Shown here piece after piece: positions 1 to 12,171 of a stretch of DNA of 64,000 bases (positions within the stretch are counted from its first letter, which is position 1; the number at the start of each line of letters is the position of its first letter). This stretch comes from Hemileia vastatrix (Eukaryota > Basidiomycota > Pucciniomycetes > Pucciniales > Zaghouaniaceae), in contig JASXTE010000008.1 of NCBI GenBank assembly GCA_030280995.1, positions 23,495,193 to 23,559,192 of the forward strand. Direction: 5' to 3'. The notes below the pieces were generated by a model. It had not been told where the DNA came from. It saw only the letters and a program-made list of their open reading frames with translations, and made no database searches. A program made the position numbers and the translations under genes.

Positions 1-1062
1 AAATATTTTTTCAATGTGTTAAATTCTTTTTGTATTTCATCATTCCAGATAAAAGATACATCTTTTTTAGCCAGATTTGTTAAAGGTGCAGCAATTCCTT
101 GGTAATTTTTTATATAGTGTCTATAGTAACCACACATACCCAGAAAATATTAATTTTTGTTTAAAAAAAGTAGGAACTCCAATATTTTTTATGGCTTCTA
201 CATTGATTTGATCAACACAGATTTGTGATCCAGATACCACATGTCCCAGAACTTTTAAAGAATGAGAAAGAAATTTACATTTTTAAGAGCTAAAGTCATG
301 TTGATATCATCCATTTTATAAAAGACTTTTGATAAGTGAATTATATGATCTTCAAATATTTTTGAAAATATAATAATATCATCTATGTATACCATTAACC
401 ATCCTTCTATAATTTCTGGATGGAAAGTAATATCCATTACATTTTTAAACACAGAAGGAGTATTTTTGGTCTAAAAGGCATCCTTATATATTTATAAAAT
501 CCCATATGAGTAGAAATCAAAGAAAATTTTGTGATGATCACTCAACAGGAATCTGATGATAACCTTTGTTTCCCTCTAGAAAGCTGATATACTTTGCTCT
601 CTGTAAGGTTGCATGTATTAAATTTTTTATTGGTAATGAATAAATTTCATCAACTGTTATCACAGGGTAAAATATAAGACAGCTTGTTGGAAAATTGTTT
701 TTTTTCTCTCAGACTACCCCAAGAGTAACCTCAATTGTAACTCCAATGGCCTTATTTTTTGGAAGAATGTCTGCCTCATGAATCAAGGATTAAAATTTTT
801 ATCATATATGCATCAATTTTCCTTAAAAAAATAAAGCAGGAGTTGGTATGAGTCACAAATTTTCCAGTAAAAAAATATATGAATGCCAAACCTCTTTAAA
901 AAAAGAAATATTTTTATTATTTTCTATTTTATATATTTTTGGAAAATTTTCCTGAATTTTTTCACTTGTATCAAATTTTTAAATCATTTTTTAAAATTTA
1001 TTAAGCTTTATTTCTAATTTCAGCTTATTATAAAAATTATTTCTTAATGTTCTATTGATATT
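1..1062 (-). pseudogene. Decayed Ty3/chromovirus pol fragment (element G)
   Basis: Read on the minus strand this encodes pieces of a reverse transcriptase closely related to those of elements A and B below. From right to left I read an EIYSLP segment, GNKGYHQ (template-binding region), then at 255-452 the WLMVYIDDIIIFSK core with the catalytic YIDD. After that come remnants of LGHVVSG and of the RNase H connection at the left edge. Several stops and frame changes break it, so it is dead. The stretch from about 720 to 1062 is only weakly coding-like. It ends abruptly at 1063, where the large TIR element begins, which suggests that element landed in it. The rest of pol would lie left of the window. 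Confidence 0.8.
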
Positions 1063-1063
1063 A

Positions 1064-1093
1064 GGGGGTGTCAGTTCTGGAAAATCTACACTT
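1064..1093 (+). repeat. Left 30-bp terminal inverted repeat
   Basis: Perfect match to the reverse complement of 13396-13425. Similarity continues weakly inward, where motifs such as CAGCACTTAAATTTGGC recur near both ends. Confidence 0.8.
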
Positions 1094-2589
1094 AACTTTA
1101 GTGCATATTTCAAACAAAATCAGCACTTAAATTTGGCAAAAAAGTCACTTATTTCAAAAATGGGTGACAGTTATGAACTCATATCAGCACTTTTTTCCCA
1201 ATTTTTTTTCACAACCACATTTTGACCACATCATTGCTTTGTTTCCCACCCCGTTCCTGTAAAATGTGACACCCAGACCTCAATCCTCTTATCAATCCTT
1301 CGCACACATCCCTCACTGATATTTAAAACATTTTATTGTCAAATTTTAACCAGGCATGTTTTCTCCTTCTTTTTTTATGTTTTCAACCTCCCCAAATCAG
1401 GTGTCCACCTTCATCAAAGTTTGATTGCTTTTTGTTAATGGCAAATGAAGTAAAAAGAAAACAAAATGGAGAATTGAAACCAATCCTAATAAAGGGCAGG
1501 AGAGGTTCAAAATTTATCAATCAAAATATAAAAAGGCTTATTTTTCTTCCACTTCCACTGGCTTTGGTATTGATGATTGTGATTTGAAAAATGGAATCAC
1601 TACTGTTTCTAAAAATCTCAATGTCATGTATCTTCTCTATGAGGATATGGATATTCTTTTTGGTTCCCAATATAATATTTACTTTTAATCTTATCAAAAA
1701 TAGTTTTATCATGAGATTCTGATAACACCATTTTTCCTTACTGGACTCTAAAATATTGCTCTTTTGGAATTTTAGATGGTAAAATAATACTGACACCTGT
1801 GCAAAAGTCCTCATCATCAACATAATTTTATCACCTCCCCAACAATTTTTATTTCAAGATAAAGATAAGTCAACAAAATTATATATCTTTTTGGAAAATT
1901 TGGCAATACCCTCCGCTAAAATTTATTGAAGCAATGGGTGGGTATCACCAAATGTTTCTAAGTCATCAATTTTCCATGTCAGATTTGAAAATTTGGCAAT
2001 ACCCTCCCCCAAATTTTATTGAAGTATAGGCTGAAAATCTTCTAAATTAAATATAATTCTATAAATTAATAAATAAATAAATAAGATAAATCAAATTTAT
2101 TAGTTTCAAAGTAATGAAAATTCCTTAAGCCAAAATGCGGACCAAGTCCAGAACCTAAGTTTAAAACTTTCCACAGGTATAGAAAAGATAAACCCCATGA
2201 AACACGTTAATGCTATCATGATTATATTTTATACAACACAAGCTTGTTGGCTCATTACCTTAGTTTAATAAAGTGAAATATCAGATTTATTTATTAAAAA
2301 TCTATGAAAGAATAAAAAATATTTGATGACTTTACAAATCCCTAAACTTTTTTTATCTACCTAAGGGTTTGTAAGCTTATTAATTTTACCTTCTTTTTTA
2401 TCGTGTTGATTTTTTGGACTAACTTTTGAACAATCTGATTAGAGAAGCAAAAATGATTGAAGGGTTAGAAATATGAAAATGGTAAGAAAAATAAAAAAAC
2501 AAACCTTGATGAAAGGGCAGAATAATAAGTAAAGAAAAAGGTAGTTTGAGGAATTTTGAAGGATAAATGCATTATGAACTAAGTAAATG
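1094..2589. other. Non-coding AT-rich interior of the large TIR element
   Basis: No credible gene on either strand. Open frames around 1336-1823 are short, lack recognisable motifs and are typical of AT-rich sequence. Two GGCAATACCCTCC-containing segments near 1900 and 1990 are local duplicates. Confidence 0.6.
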
Positions 2590-3545
2590 TGAAATTGGGA
2601 AAAAAACGCTCAACTTTAAAGGTAAATATCTCAGCAACCACTGAACTAGATACAAATTAGTTTTCTGGAAATGAAAGATAGGCTTCAGAAGTATCTTCAG
2701 CTAACAGGACAGTAGACTTGAATAAACCTAACCCTAATATTGACTCTGATTTCAATGTTGCACAAAAATTTAAAAAGTAATGATAAAAATTCCAACAAGA
2801 GGGAGATAAAAGCCTGGATAATCATAGGAATCTTAAAGGATAAATGCATGATGTAAACATTATGATATGTATTATGAAATAAATGAAAGTTAAATTTGGA
2901 AAAAAAGGCTTAACTTTAAAGTTCAATATCTTGGCAACCACTGAACCAAATTCAAATTGGATTTCTGGAAATGAAATATAGGCTTCAGATCTATCTTCAG
3001 CTAAAAGGAAAGTAGTTTTAAATAGACCTGACCCTATTTCTGACTCTACTTTTCAAAATTTCACAAAAAATTTAAAAGTGATAATATAAATTTCCAAAAA
3101 GAAAGAGATAAAAGCCTAGATAATCATCAGATAAGAGTTTCAGATGCCTTATTCTCTATTTATGCAATATAAAAATGTGAAATCAGATAAGTGAAATTTG
3201 GAAAAAAAGGCTTAACTTCTAAGGTCAAAATCTCAGCAACCACTGAACCTTATTCAAAACTGTTTTTAGGAAATGAAAGATAGTCTTTAGGAGAATCTTC
3301 AGTTAGATTTCATGTGATTTAAATAAACCTAAACCTAATTTGTTATATAAAAACCTGAAGGAAAAAAAGGATCAACTTTAAAGGTCAATATCTCAGCAAC
3401 CACTGAACCAAATTTAAATCTGTTTGTGGGAAATAAAAGATAGCCTTCAGGAGAATCTTTAGCTAAAAAGAAATTAGATTCAAATAAACCTAACCCTTAT
3501 TCCAAGTCTGATTTACAAAATCATACAAAAACTTGGAAGGTGATA
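2590..3545 (+). repeat. Degenerate tandem repeat, about 300-bp unit, four copies
   Basis: The block TCAGCAACCACTGAAC, followed by GGAAATGAAAGATAG and by AAATAAACCTAACCC, recurs with the phrase centred near 2635, 2935, 3235 and 3395. The spacing is therefore about 300, 300 and 160 bases, the last unit being internally shortened. No reading frame runs through the repeats, so this is a satellite-like array, not a coding repeat. Confidence 0.75.
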
Positions 3546-3780
3546 ATAAAAATGACAACATGAGGAGTTGAATAAGTCAACTGTTATCCAGATATGCGTC
3601 CTACATATGTTTAAGTATAAAATAAACATAGAAAGAGTGAGATATGATATTTACATGAAAAAAGGAGATGAAAATTACTTTGATTGAAAGGTAGGAAAAA
3701 TAGAGAGTGAAAGAGTGAATTTGGAATTGGGGGGAAATTAAATATGGAGCAAGTTAAATGCCTAAAGAATGTGCAAAGTA

Positions 3781-5652
3781 TCACAGGGGGAAAAAATGGT
3801 GAACCAGATGTCTGGTTCAGTTTTTGGTTTCAGGGTTAACTCATGGGTGTGATTCAAGGAGTGACCCTGGTTGAGCCCAGTACATGACCTTAGTCGTGAA
3901 TTTTTCCATGTTCCCTTTTTGTTTTGTCTGTCATTATCATCTCTCTGGTTTTCTACTTGTAAACCCCATTTATTACTCCTCCTCCACTTCGTTGTTTGTG
4001 AGAATTTTCTTGTTGTACTTTTAACTTGTTTCATATGTATTTTATTTGGTACCCTCTCCTGTTAGTTTAATTTTTCATTTTTTTCTTAGTAAATGTGTGT
4101 TTCTAGTTATACTTTCACTTGCTACCTTCCCCCTCCACACATCTCATTTTTGTAAGTAATAATACATGCTCGTAAGCTTATTCTCATTTCTCTCTTGAAA
4201 GTCTTTCTTGCCCCTCTCATGCCTTTTTCCTCATTCACTCCTTATTGCACATGCACCTCTGTTCTCTCCTCCTCTTCCTCAGCGCCTTTCTCCCCTCCTT
4301 TTCCCCATCTGCCCATTTCCCTCCTCTCCAAATCATCTCGCTTCTATCCCCCTCCTCTCATTTCTATCTCCTCTCCTCCCAATCTTCTTGTTTCCATCCC
4401 ATTTCCCTCCCAATCCTCTTGCTTCCATCCCCTTCCATCCCCTCTCCTCCCTATACTCTCTTTTCAGTCCCCCTCTCCTTCCCATCCTCTCATTTCCATC
4501 CTCCTCCCTTCCCCATCCTCTCGCTTTCATCCCTCTCCCTCCCCATCCTCTTGCTCCCATCTCTCTCCTCCCTAATCCTCTCTCTTCCCTCCTCCTCCTC
4601 CTCCCTCTCCAATCCTCTCGCTCTCATCACCCTCCCCTCCCAATCATTTTGCTTCCTTTCTCTGCCCATCTTTCCCCATCCTCATGCTTCCCTTACCTTC
4701 CCTCCCTTCTCCTTCCCATATCTTTTTCTTCCTATCCCTAAACTTATTTTTCAACTCACAAACCTCAAAAAAAAAAGTAAGTAAGTAAGTGATAATCAAA
4801 AAATAAACAAATTTATTGAATTATAACTAAGTAAAAAGTTTGAATATACCCAAAATTAATCTTAATAACTAATCACAACACCTACACCTGAGAAACAAGA
4901 AACCAAGAATAAAAAAATTGAACCAAAAATATATTAACTAATGTAATTTACAAACAAAAAGAAATATTAAATAATATAAACTAATTTTAAGTAAAGAATT
5001 TTTAAGACTCTAAATGATTCAAAGATTACTTGCACTATTAGCTAACTCATCAGTACAACAATGAGATGGTCAGCTAACCTAGAGCCAAATAAAAACAATT
5101 AACTTCAACAAGATCAAACTGATCAACTTATTGTCAAAAAATAATGGGAAATCACAATTTTAGCAGTATCAATCACTTCCAAGTTCAAAAAATTAATTAT
5201 CCAGCAGCTGTATATACAGCAAAAATGTCATTAAAAACAAATAGGTAAGCTAATCTAGGAAGTATCATGGTCCAAAAATCAAAAAAATTGAAAATAAGAA
5301 ACTTGATGTCTAAATTATTAACTAGTGAAATAAAATCAATAATTTAATTTTTTCTTTGTATTTTATTTTTTTGCTTCTCTTTTTTTCATTTTCCTTGTCT
5401 TTTTATTTTCATTTATTTATTTATTTTTGGAAACCTAAATTTCTTTTCTTATATTCTTTATTTTGATTTCTTATATCTTATTTATGAGATTTATAAATTT
5501 TATTGGTCCATTGAAATTTCTATCTCATAAAAAGCTAGAGGGCTAATTACTTTGATGCTAATTTTACTCACATATTTCTAAAGTGGCATGGGCTGTTAAC
5601 TGAGTTATTTTTGTGCCTTTCTCATAGAAAAACAAAAAATAAACTAGCCTAA
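3781..5652 (+). repeat. Left arm of a ~1.9-kb inverted repeat
   Basis: From CAGGGGGAAAAAATGGTG at the outer edge to ACTAGCCTAACACC at the inner edge, this arm is matched, diverged but collinear, by the reverse complement of 9355-11246. Shared landmarks in order are a small hairpin (3801-3818), TGGTTGAGCCCAGTAC, the pyrimidine tract, CACCTACACCTGAG and TGGGCTGTTAAC. No coding capacity is visible; the long open frames here are by-products of the pyrimidine tract. Confidence 0.8.
4195..4745 (+). repeat. Polypyrimidine tract (degenerate CCTCTCNNTTCCATCCC repeats)
   Basis: More than 500 bases of nearly pure C/T on the plus strand, built from degenerate repeats of roughly 27-30 bases resembling CATCCTCTCGCTTCCATC. 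All three plus-strand frames stay open only because pyrimidine-only codons cannot spell a stop. A right-arm counterpart, purine-rich on the plus strand, lies at 10262-10740. Confidence 0.8.
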
Positions 5653-6639
5653 CACCAAAAAATTACAAAATAAAATTAAAATACATTCAAAATTATTTTA
5701 AGTAAAAATATATAATGATTAATTGTCTCAAATTTTAACAAAAATTTTTTTAATAGAGATCATAAACAAATGAAATCATTAATTGTTGGGAATGTTGCCA
5801 AAAATTGATAAAAATGTGGTGGAATGAAAAAAAAATTAATTTAATTTTTCATTTTGATCTAAATTTGCATCTAAAGAAATGTATTTTTCCCCTAAATTTG
5901 TAAAAAAACAAATTAGAGGGTCTCAAAGTTAAAAATCTTTTTGTTCCATTCAAAACTGAAAACACCAGAGAAAAAACACCACACAATTTTGAATCCCATT
6001 TACTTTGAAAAAACCTTAATAAATTAAATCTTTGTATTCCACCTCAACTTATTGATGGTCCATTGTGATAAACTGCTGAAATTTTCACCAATTCCTTAGA
6101 GCTACAGTTAGATTCCTCTTCAGGGTTATTGTTTAAAAAATTTGACCTTGATTCATTGCTTCCACCATGTCTTAAAAACAAGAAGAAAGACACTTTAAAT
6201 ATCTAATTTCATCAAAATTGGTTCAGAAATATTAACTTTAACAAGAACAAAGACACACTGACACCTGGAATTTATTTAAAGCTGCTGTTAGTGTAAGTAA
6301 GTGAAACCATAATCCATAGACAAGTTAAATAAAACTAAGAAAGGAAATGAAGAGAAATATAGATGAGAAGTAGGGGATTCAAGCTGAAAAAGATGTTTGA
6401 AATTTTGGGAGTATTCAAAATAACATGGTCTGTTTGCTGTGGTTTTCACAGTTTTAAATGAAATAGAGTTCAAAAATCAGGGTAGTTCTTGAATTGGGAA
6501 TTCACCTGAATTATTTTAGTGTCATATGCTTACTCTTCTGATATACTACCTATAAGAAGAATCATTTCCCCTCCTTCTAAACTTTATAATAATTATTGGT
6601 GCATGCTTCTATATGATTCTCTATTATTTGAAATCAGTC

Positions 6640-7280
6640 ACTTCTCAGTCACCACTCTTTCCAAAATCAGTAACCAGTAAGTCACTTATTAGTAAATAGT
6701 AAAATAATTCTCAGTATAAATCCAGTTATTTATCAGTAAACAGTCAGGTACTTCCCAGTAACCATTCATTTACTTCTCAGTAACTATTCATTCAATTCTC
6801 AGTAACCAGTCATTCACTTCTAAGTAACCAGTCAGTCACTTATTAGTAACCAGTCTCAAACCTTTCAGTAACCAGTGAGTCACCTCATAGTAATCAATTC
6901 GTTACTTCTCAGTAAAATTTCAGTCACTTCTCAGTAACAAGTCAGTCACTTATTAGTAACCAGTATATCACCTTTCAGTACCCAGCCAGTCACTTCTTAG
7001 TAACCAGTCAGTCACTTCTCAGTAACAAGTTAGTCACTTATCAGTAACCAGTCAGTCACCTCTTAGTAATCAGCTTTTTACTTCTCAGTAACCTTTCAGC
7101 CACTTTTCAGTAACAATTTATTCACTTCTCAGTAATCAGTCAGTCACTTAACAGTAAACAGGAATTCACCTGTTAGTAATCAGTTTGTTACTTCTCAGTA
7201 ACCTCTCTTTCACTTCTCAGTAATCAGTCAGCCCCTTCTCAGTAACAAGTCAGTCCCTTATCAGTAATCAGTCAGTGACT
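6640..7280 (+). repeat. 22-bp minisatellite, about 29 degenerate units
   Basis: The unit reads approximately AGTCACTTCTCAGTAACCAG plus two bases, and successive units are 22 bases apart with 1-5 mismatches each. It covers about 640 bases and fades at both ends. The unit contains internal near-dyads (AGTCACT and CAGTAAC). No frame is open through it. Confidence 0.85.
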
Positions 7281-8417
7281 TTTTCTTAAATGCTTATACA
7301 TAACACAATAAATGTCTAGTCAATTTCAATTCACCATTCAATCATTTCCAAGGTTTTTCTCATTCACTTCCAATTAAATTCACAGTCATTTATCAGTAAG
7401 CTCTTAGTGTATTATTTAATAGAATATTTCTAAATTTTCTCAGTATTATTATACCACATTCACCACAAAATATTAGGAGGACTTTTCATAAATTCTGAGA
7501 CTGAGCTCAATCAGACTAGTTCAACTTGATTTTAGACTCAGTATAAAGCTCCCACCTTATTTTTGGTCATGTCATACTCACTTTTATTTTAGTTTCATTT
7601 ATGCTATATTTTGAGAATAAATAGTAAGTATTTATGTAGGTCAACAAATCAATATTTTTTTTAAATTTGTGAATTTTAAGATTTCTCCATTATCCTAGCT
7701 TCTTCTTTATTTAAATCTCCTATATTTGATTTGATTTTTTTTATTTTAAATTATATAATTCAATGTATGTGCTGAAAGATATGTATATTTCTTTTTTTGC
7801 TTGAAAAGTGAACAGAAAAAGCTAAATGAATTTAAATTATCAATGCAGTAGCTATATGATATTATATTCAATAAAAAAAATTAATCAAATTGAATTATTC
7901 AGCCAAATATAAACTCTTTTTAAGCTTACTATATTATTGAATGGACATAAATCATAAGAGTTATTTTACTTATGTTACTTTAACTTGCTATGGTTTACCA
8001 CACTCAAATATATTCTGTATCAATTGAAACAAATGACGCACAAATAATTCATTTAAATCATTAATTTTTAAACTGTGAATAAGATTATAGATTAAATTGA
8101 CATGCAGATTGTACCTGATAATTAGAAAGTTATTATACACTTTATTTTTATATTTAGAGTAGGATATTTTAATTTTAAATGATTAAAATTTCTGTATATA
8201 GAATCTACTGTATTATTTTAAATCTTAGGCCATATTCTATATCAATATTCACATTTGATATTTTTATAGTTACTATACCTTCTTAAAATTTATAAGTATT
8301 TATCACTTTGTAATTAAATACTTTTGTTGTCTGTGCTACTTTTGTGAGTAAATTATGAAAAAATAGCTCTAATTACCTGTTTATTGCCCAAATCCTTAAG
8401 CACTCCTTTACTCCCAG

Positions 8418-8494
8418 AAATATTCTAGCAGGTTCTCATCCTTGACTGAATTATGGTAGCTCAAATGGGAGGAGGCACCTGCTAGCAGATTCCA
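8418..8494. repeat. Small CTAG-palindrome-bounded segment
   Basis: A 77-base stretch begins with TTCTAGCAGGTTCTC and ends with GAGGCACCTGCTAGCAGA, which are approximate inverted repeats around a CTAG core. Related palindromes occur at 15308-15328, 15480-15500 and 17821-17880. Confidence 0.4.
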
Positions 8495-9354
8495 ATCAGT
8501 ATTTCTGTTTGTGAGTAGCTCATTCAATAATTGGAGAAAAGTAACTTCCCACTAGATAAATTAATTAACATCCATTTCCATAAAAATAATTTAGTTTTTG
8601 GAGAATGTCTCACATTCAACTTTTTAAGATTAAAAACCAATTATGAATTTAATATTTTATCCCAAGAAGCTTAATATTTTAATTTAAATATAAATATAAA
8701 ACTTATTCTAAGAAGTGTTGTAATAAATTTTAAAATGCATCAATGAAAATGCAAGATTTTTTAAACTTGATGTATCCATTTTATATGTATTATTATTGAG
8801 AGTAAATATTTAAGCTCTCATTAATTTTTATGATTTAAATTTTAACACTTTTGAGTTACATATAATATGAGAAAATTAGAAGAAACTCTATGAACAACTA
8901 AAATTATATTTTCTGTAAAGAAAAGATAAACAGACAACAAGCTTTTTCCTCCAATTTTTCAATTTAAGGGTTCCTTTGCATTAGTTAACTTTATTATTTA
9001 TGTAAAATTACAATTCATAATTATTTGTTTTAGTTTTAAATGGATTAGAATTCTGGAGTGTCTCTTTAATCACAATAGAGTACCATTTGTAAATAAATAA
9101 AACAAATAAAAAATTATTTAATAAATTTAATCTAAAATTATTTATGATAAAGATTTTTATGCTTATTCAATGAGGAGCTCTTGATTAGCTATATTTCCCC
9201 AACATAATACAATAAAATGTATTCAATTATTTTAAATTTTAACATTATTAGATGCTATATCTTATCATTGAATTAATTTTTTTTCAAAACAGCCAATAAT
9301 TATGTAATCTTATTTTGAATAGTTTTGAGTGCCTTTGTTATTTATTTGGAGATT

Positions 9355-11246
9355 TTTAGGTCCCAGGCTAGTTTTTTTTTTTAATTTTCTAGGAGAAATG
9401 CACCAAAAAAGTCATAGGTTAACAGCCCACACCACTTCCAGAAACATGTAAAATAAATCAGCATTTAATTAATTTGTCTTCAACTATTTTATGAGATAAG
9501 TATGTAAATTAATTTACAAATAAGTTTCATAAATCACATAAATAAGACATAAGAAATCAAAATAAAGTGTATAAGGAAAGGTAATTCTGATTCCAAACAT
9601 AAATGAATAAATGAAATAAAAAGACAAGGAAAATGAAAAAAAGAGAAGCAAAAAAAATACAAGGAAAAAATTAAAATATTGATTTCATTTCACTAGTTGA
9701 GAATTTAGACATCAAGCTACTTATTTTCAATTTTTTTTTTGGACCATGATTCTTCCTAGATTAGCTTACCTATTTGTTTTTAATGACATTTTTGCTGTAT
9801 ACACAGCTACTGGATAATTAGTTTTTTAAACTTGGATGTGATTAATACCACTATAATTGTGATTTTCCATTGTTGTTTGACAATGAGTTGATCAGTTTGA
9901 TCTTATTGAAGTTAATTGTTTTTATTTGGCTCTAGATTAACTGACCATCTCATTTTTGTACTGATGAGTTAGCTAATAGTACAAGTAATCTCTGAGTCAT
10001 TTAGAGTCTTAAACATTATTTTCTTAACATTAGTCTATATTATTTAATATTTCTTTTTGTTTGAAATTACATTAGTTAATATATTTTTGGTTCAATTTTG
10101 TTATTCTTAGTTTCTTGTTGCTCAGGTGTAGGTGTTGTGATTAGTTATTAAGATTAATTTTGGGTAGTTTTAAAACTTTTATTTAGTTATAATTCAATAA
10201 ATTAGTTTATTTTTTGGTTATCACTTACTTTCTTACTTTTTTATTTTTGAGTTTTGTGAGTTGAAAAATAAGTTTAGGAATAGGAAGAAAAAGGTATGGA
10301 AAGGTAAGTGAAGCATGAGGATGGGGAAAGATGGGCAGAGAAAGGAAGCAAAATGATTGGGAGGGGAGAGTGATGAGAGCGAGAGGATTGGAGAGGGAGG
10401 AGGAGGAGGAGGAGGAGGGAAGAGAGAGAATTAGGGAGGAGAGAGATAGGAGCAAGAGGATGGGGAGGGAAGAGGGATGAGAGCAAGAGGATGGGGAAGG
10501 GAGGAGGAAGGAAATGAGAGGATGGGGAGGGGAGGGGGATTGAAAAGAGAGTATGGGGAGGAGAGTGGATAGAAGGGGATGGAAGAAAGAGGATTTGGAA
10601 GGAATTGGGATGGAAGCAAGAGGATTGGGAGGAGAGGAGGGGGATTAAAGGGAAGTGGGATAGAAGCAAGAGTATTTGGAGGGGAGGGAATCAGGCAGAT
10701 GGGGAATGGAGGGGAGAAAGGCACTGAGGAAGAGCAGGAGAGAAAAGAGATATGAGAAAGGGGGTGCATGTGTGATAAGGAGTGGAGGAGAAAAAAGGCA
10801 TGAGATGGGCAAGAAAAATGTGCAAGAGAGAAATGAGAATAAACTTGCAAGCATGTATCATCACTTACAAAAATGAGATGTGTGGAGGGGGAAGGTAGCA
10901 AGTGAAAGTAAAACTAAAAACACACATTTACTAAGAAAAAAAATGAAAATTAAACTACCAGAAGAGGGTACCAAATAAAATACATACAAAACGAGTAACA
11001 AGTACAACAAGAAAATTCTCACAAACAATGAGGTGGAGGAGGAGGAATATATGGGGTTTAGAAGTAGAAAACCAGAAAGATGATAACAAGAGAAAAACAA
11101 AAAAAAGGAACATGGAAAAATTCACACTAAGGTCACGTACTGGGCTCAACCAGGGGTCATTCTATGGTATTGCCTTGAAATGCACCTTGGTATGAAATAG
11201 GTTTAAAAAACTGAGCCAGATGTCTGGCTCACCATTTTTCCCCCTT
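9355..11246 (-). repeat. Right arm of the ~1.9-kb inverted repeat
   Basis: Reverse-complement partner of 3781-5652, with the same order of landmarks running inward. The two arms differ by many substitutions and small indels, so the duplication is old. Together with the 3.7-kb spacer they could fold into a giant hairpin, or they could be two inverted copies of an unrecognised element. Confidence 0.8.
10262..10740 (-). repeat. Polypurine tract, mirror of 4195-4745
   Basis: Nearly pure A/G on the plus strand, including a GGA microsatellite around 10398-10417. It is the reverse-complement partner of the left-arm pyrimidine tract. Minus-strand open frames here are artefacts of composition. Confidence 0.8.
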
Positions 11247-12171
11247 TGTATGTGTTTCAATGATATGGAACCAAAAAAAAGTGAAATAGGGGAATGGGGG
11301 AATAATGACTAAGCCAAGGAGGAATGAAGAGTAGGATGATGGAGCTACAAAAAGAAAGAAAAAAGGTTAATTTTACCTTTAAAATCAAAAAGAAACACTT
11401 ACTAAGAAAATTTAGATACAAATATATATATATATATATATATAAGTAAAAATGAAAAAAATGACTTACCTGGAGAGATGAGCTATGAGAAAAATTAACT
11501 TCAAATTAATTGAGGGATGAAAGAGGAAAAGTGGAAATGGATATAAGTTATGAAAAAAAAAAGAATAACTGAAAAATTATGCAATCGCAGAAATTATGGG
11601 ATTTCATGTTGAGTGATGAAGGAAAACAAAGAGACTTGAAAAAAAGAGACTATAACAGAAAATTAAAAATAAGATTCAACATGCTAAAAAAAGAACCATT
11701 CTAAGGAGAAATTCCTGAGAAGTCCTGAAAAACTGTCTAAAACTGGGGCAAATAAGTTAAGAAGTGTTTTGATGGTGTACTTGGGGTATGAAGTACTTGA
11801 GGCTTTCTTGGAAGAAGGTAACATTTCCTGGCCATTTTTGATAAAAAAAATTCTTCTTCAGGATAAGAATCAGAATTGCACTCAGAGTCTAAGAGGAGAT
11901 CAAGAGCTATGAAAGTCATTTTTTGATGTAGCTTATCATGATTTGAGAGTGAGGAAGGCATGATACCTATACAGTATAAAAATGGAAATGATGTACATTG
12001 TTTTGAGTTATGAAGTGTTATGCTCCGGAGTGCTTTGTATGAATAGGATGATTCTGAAAAATTAGTGAAATGAGAAATCATGGTGAAATCAGAACTTTTG
12101 GCTGGGATAGTGCAGATTTGAGTGAAATTAGTGACTTATTTCATTTTGAAATCTGCCAGTTTTGGGGCTAG
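11247..12171. other. Non-coding segment between the right arm and solo LTR C1
   Basis: AT-rich with a (TA)n run near 11417-11444. A 114-codon minus-strand frame at 11737-12081 has no recognisable domain. I do not call it a gene. Near 12100-12165 there are subterminal motifs (TTAGTGACTTATTTCA, AATCTGCCAGTTTTGG) resembling those just inside the left TIR. Confidence 0.5.

Larger units (their letters stand above)
5653..9354. other. Spacer between the inverted arms, non-coding
   Basis: Apart from the minisatellite at 6640-7280 and a small CTAG-palindrome element at 8418-8494, I see only AT-rich sequence without a supportable gene. The 61-codon minus-strand frame at 6288-6473 has no motif and no recognisable homology. 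Confidence 0.6.

Noticed and set aside
4195..4784. Three long overlapping plus-strand open frames rich in Ser/Pro/Leu
   Set aside because: They come from a pyrimidine-only tract in which stop codons cannot occur; the inverted arm at 10225-10901 repeats the effect on the other strand.
6640..7280. CRISPR-like array
   Set aside because: The 22-bp units abut directly with no spacers, so it is an ordinary minisatellite in a eukaryotic genome.
11737..12081. 114-codon minus-strand frame
   Set aside because: No recognisable motif, no second copy and no splice or start context that distinguishes it from chance.
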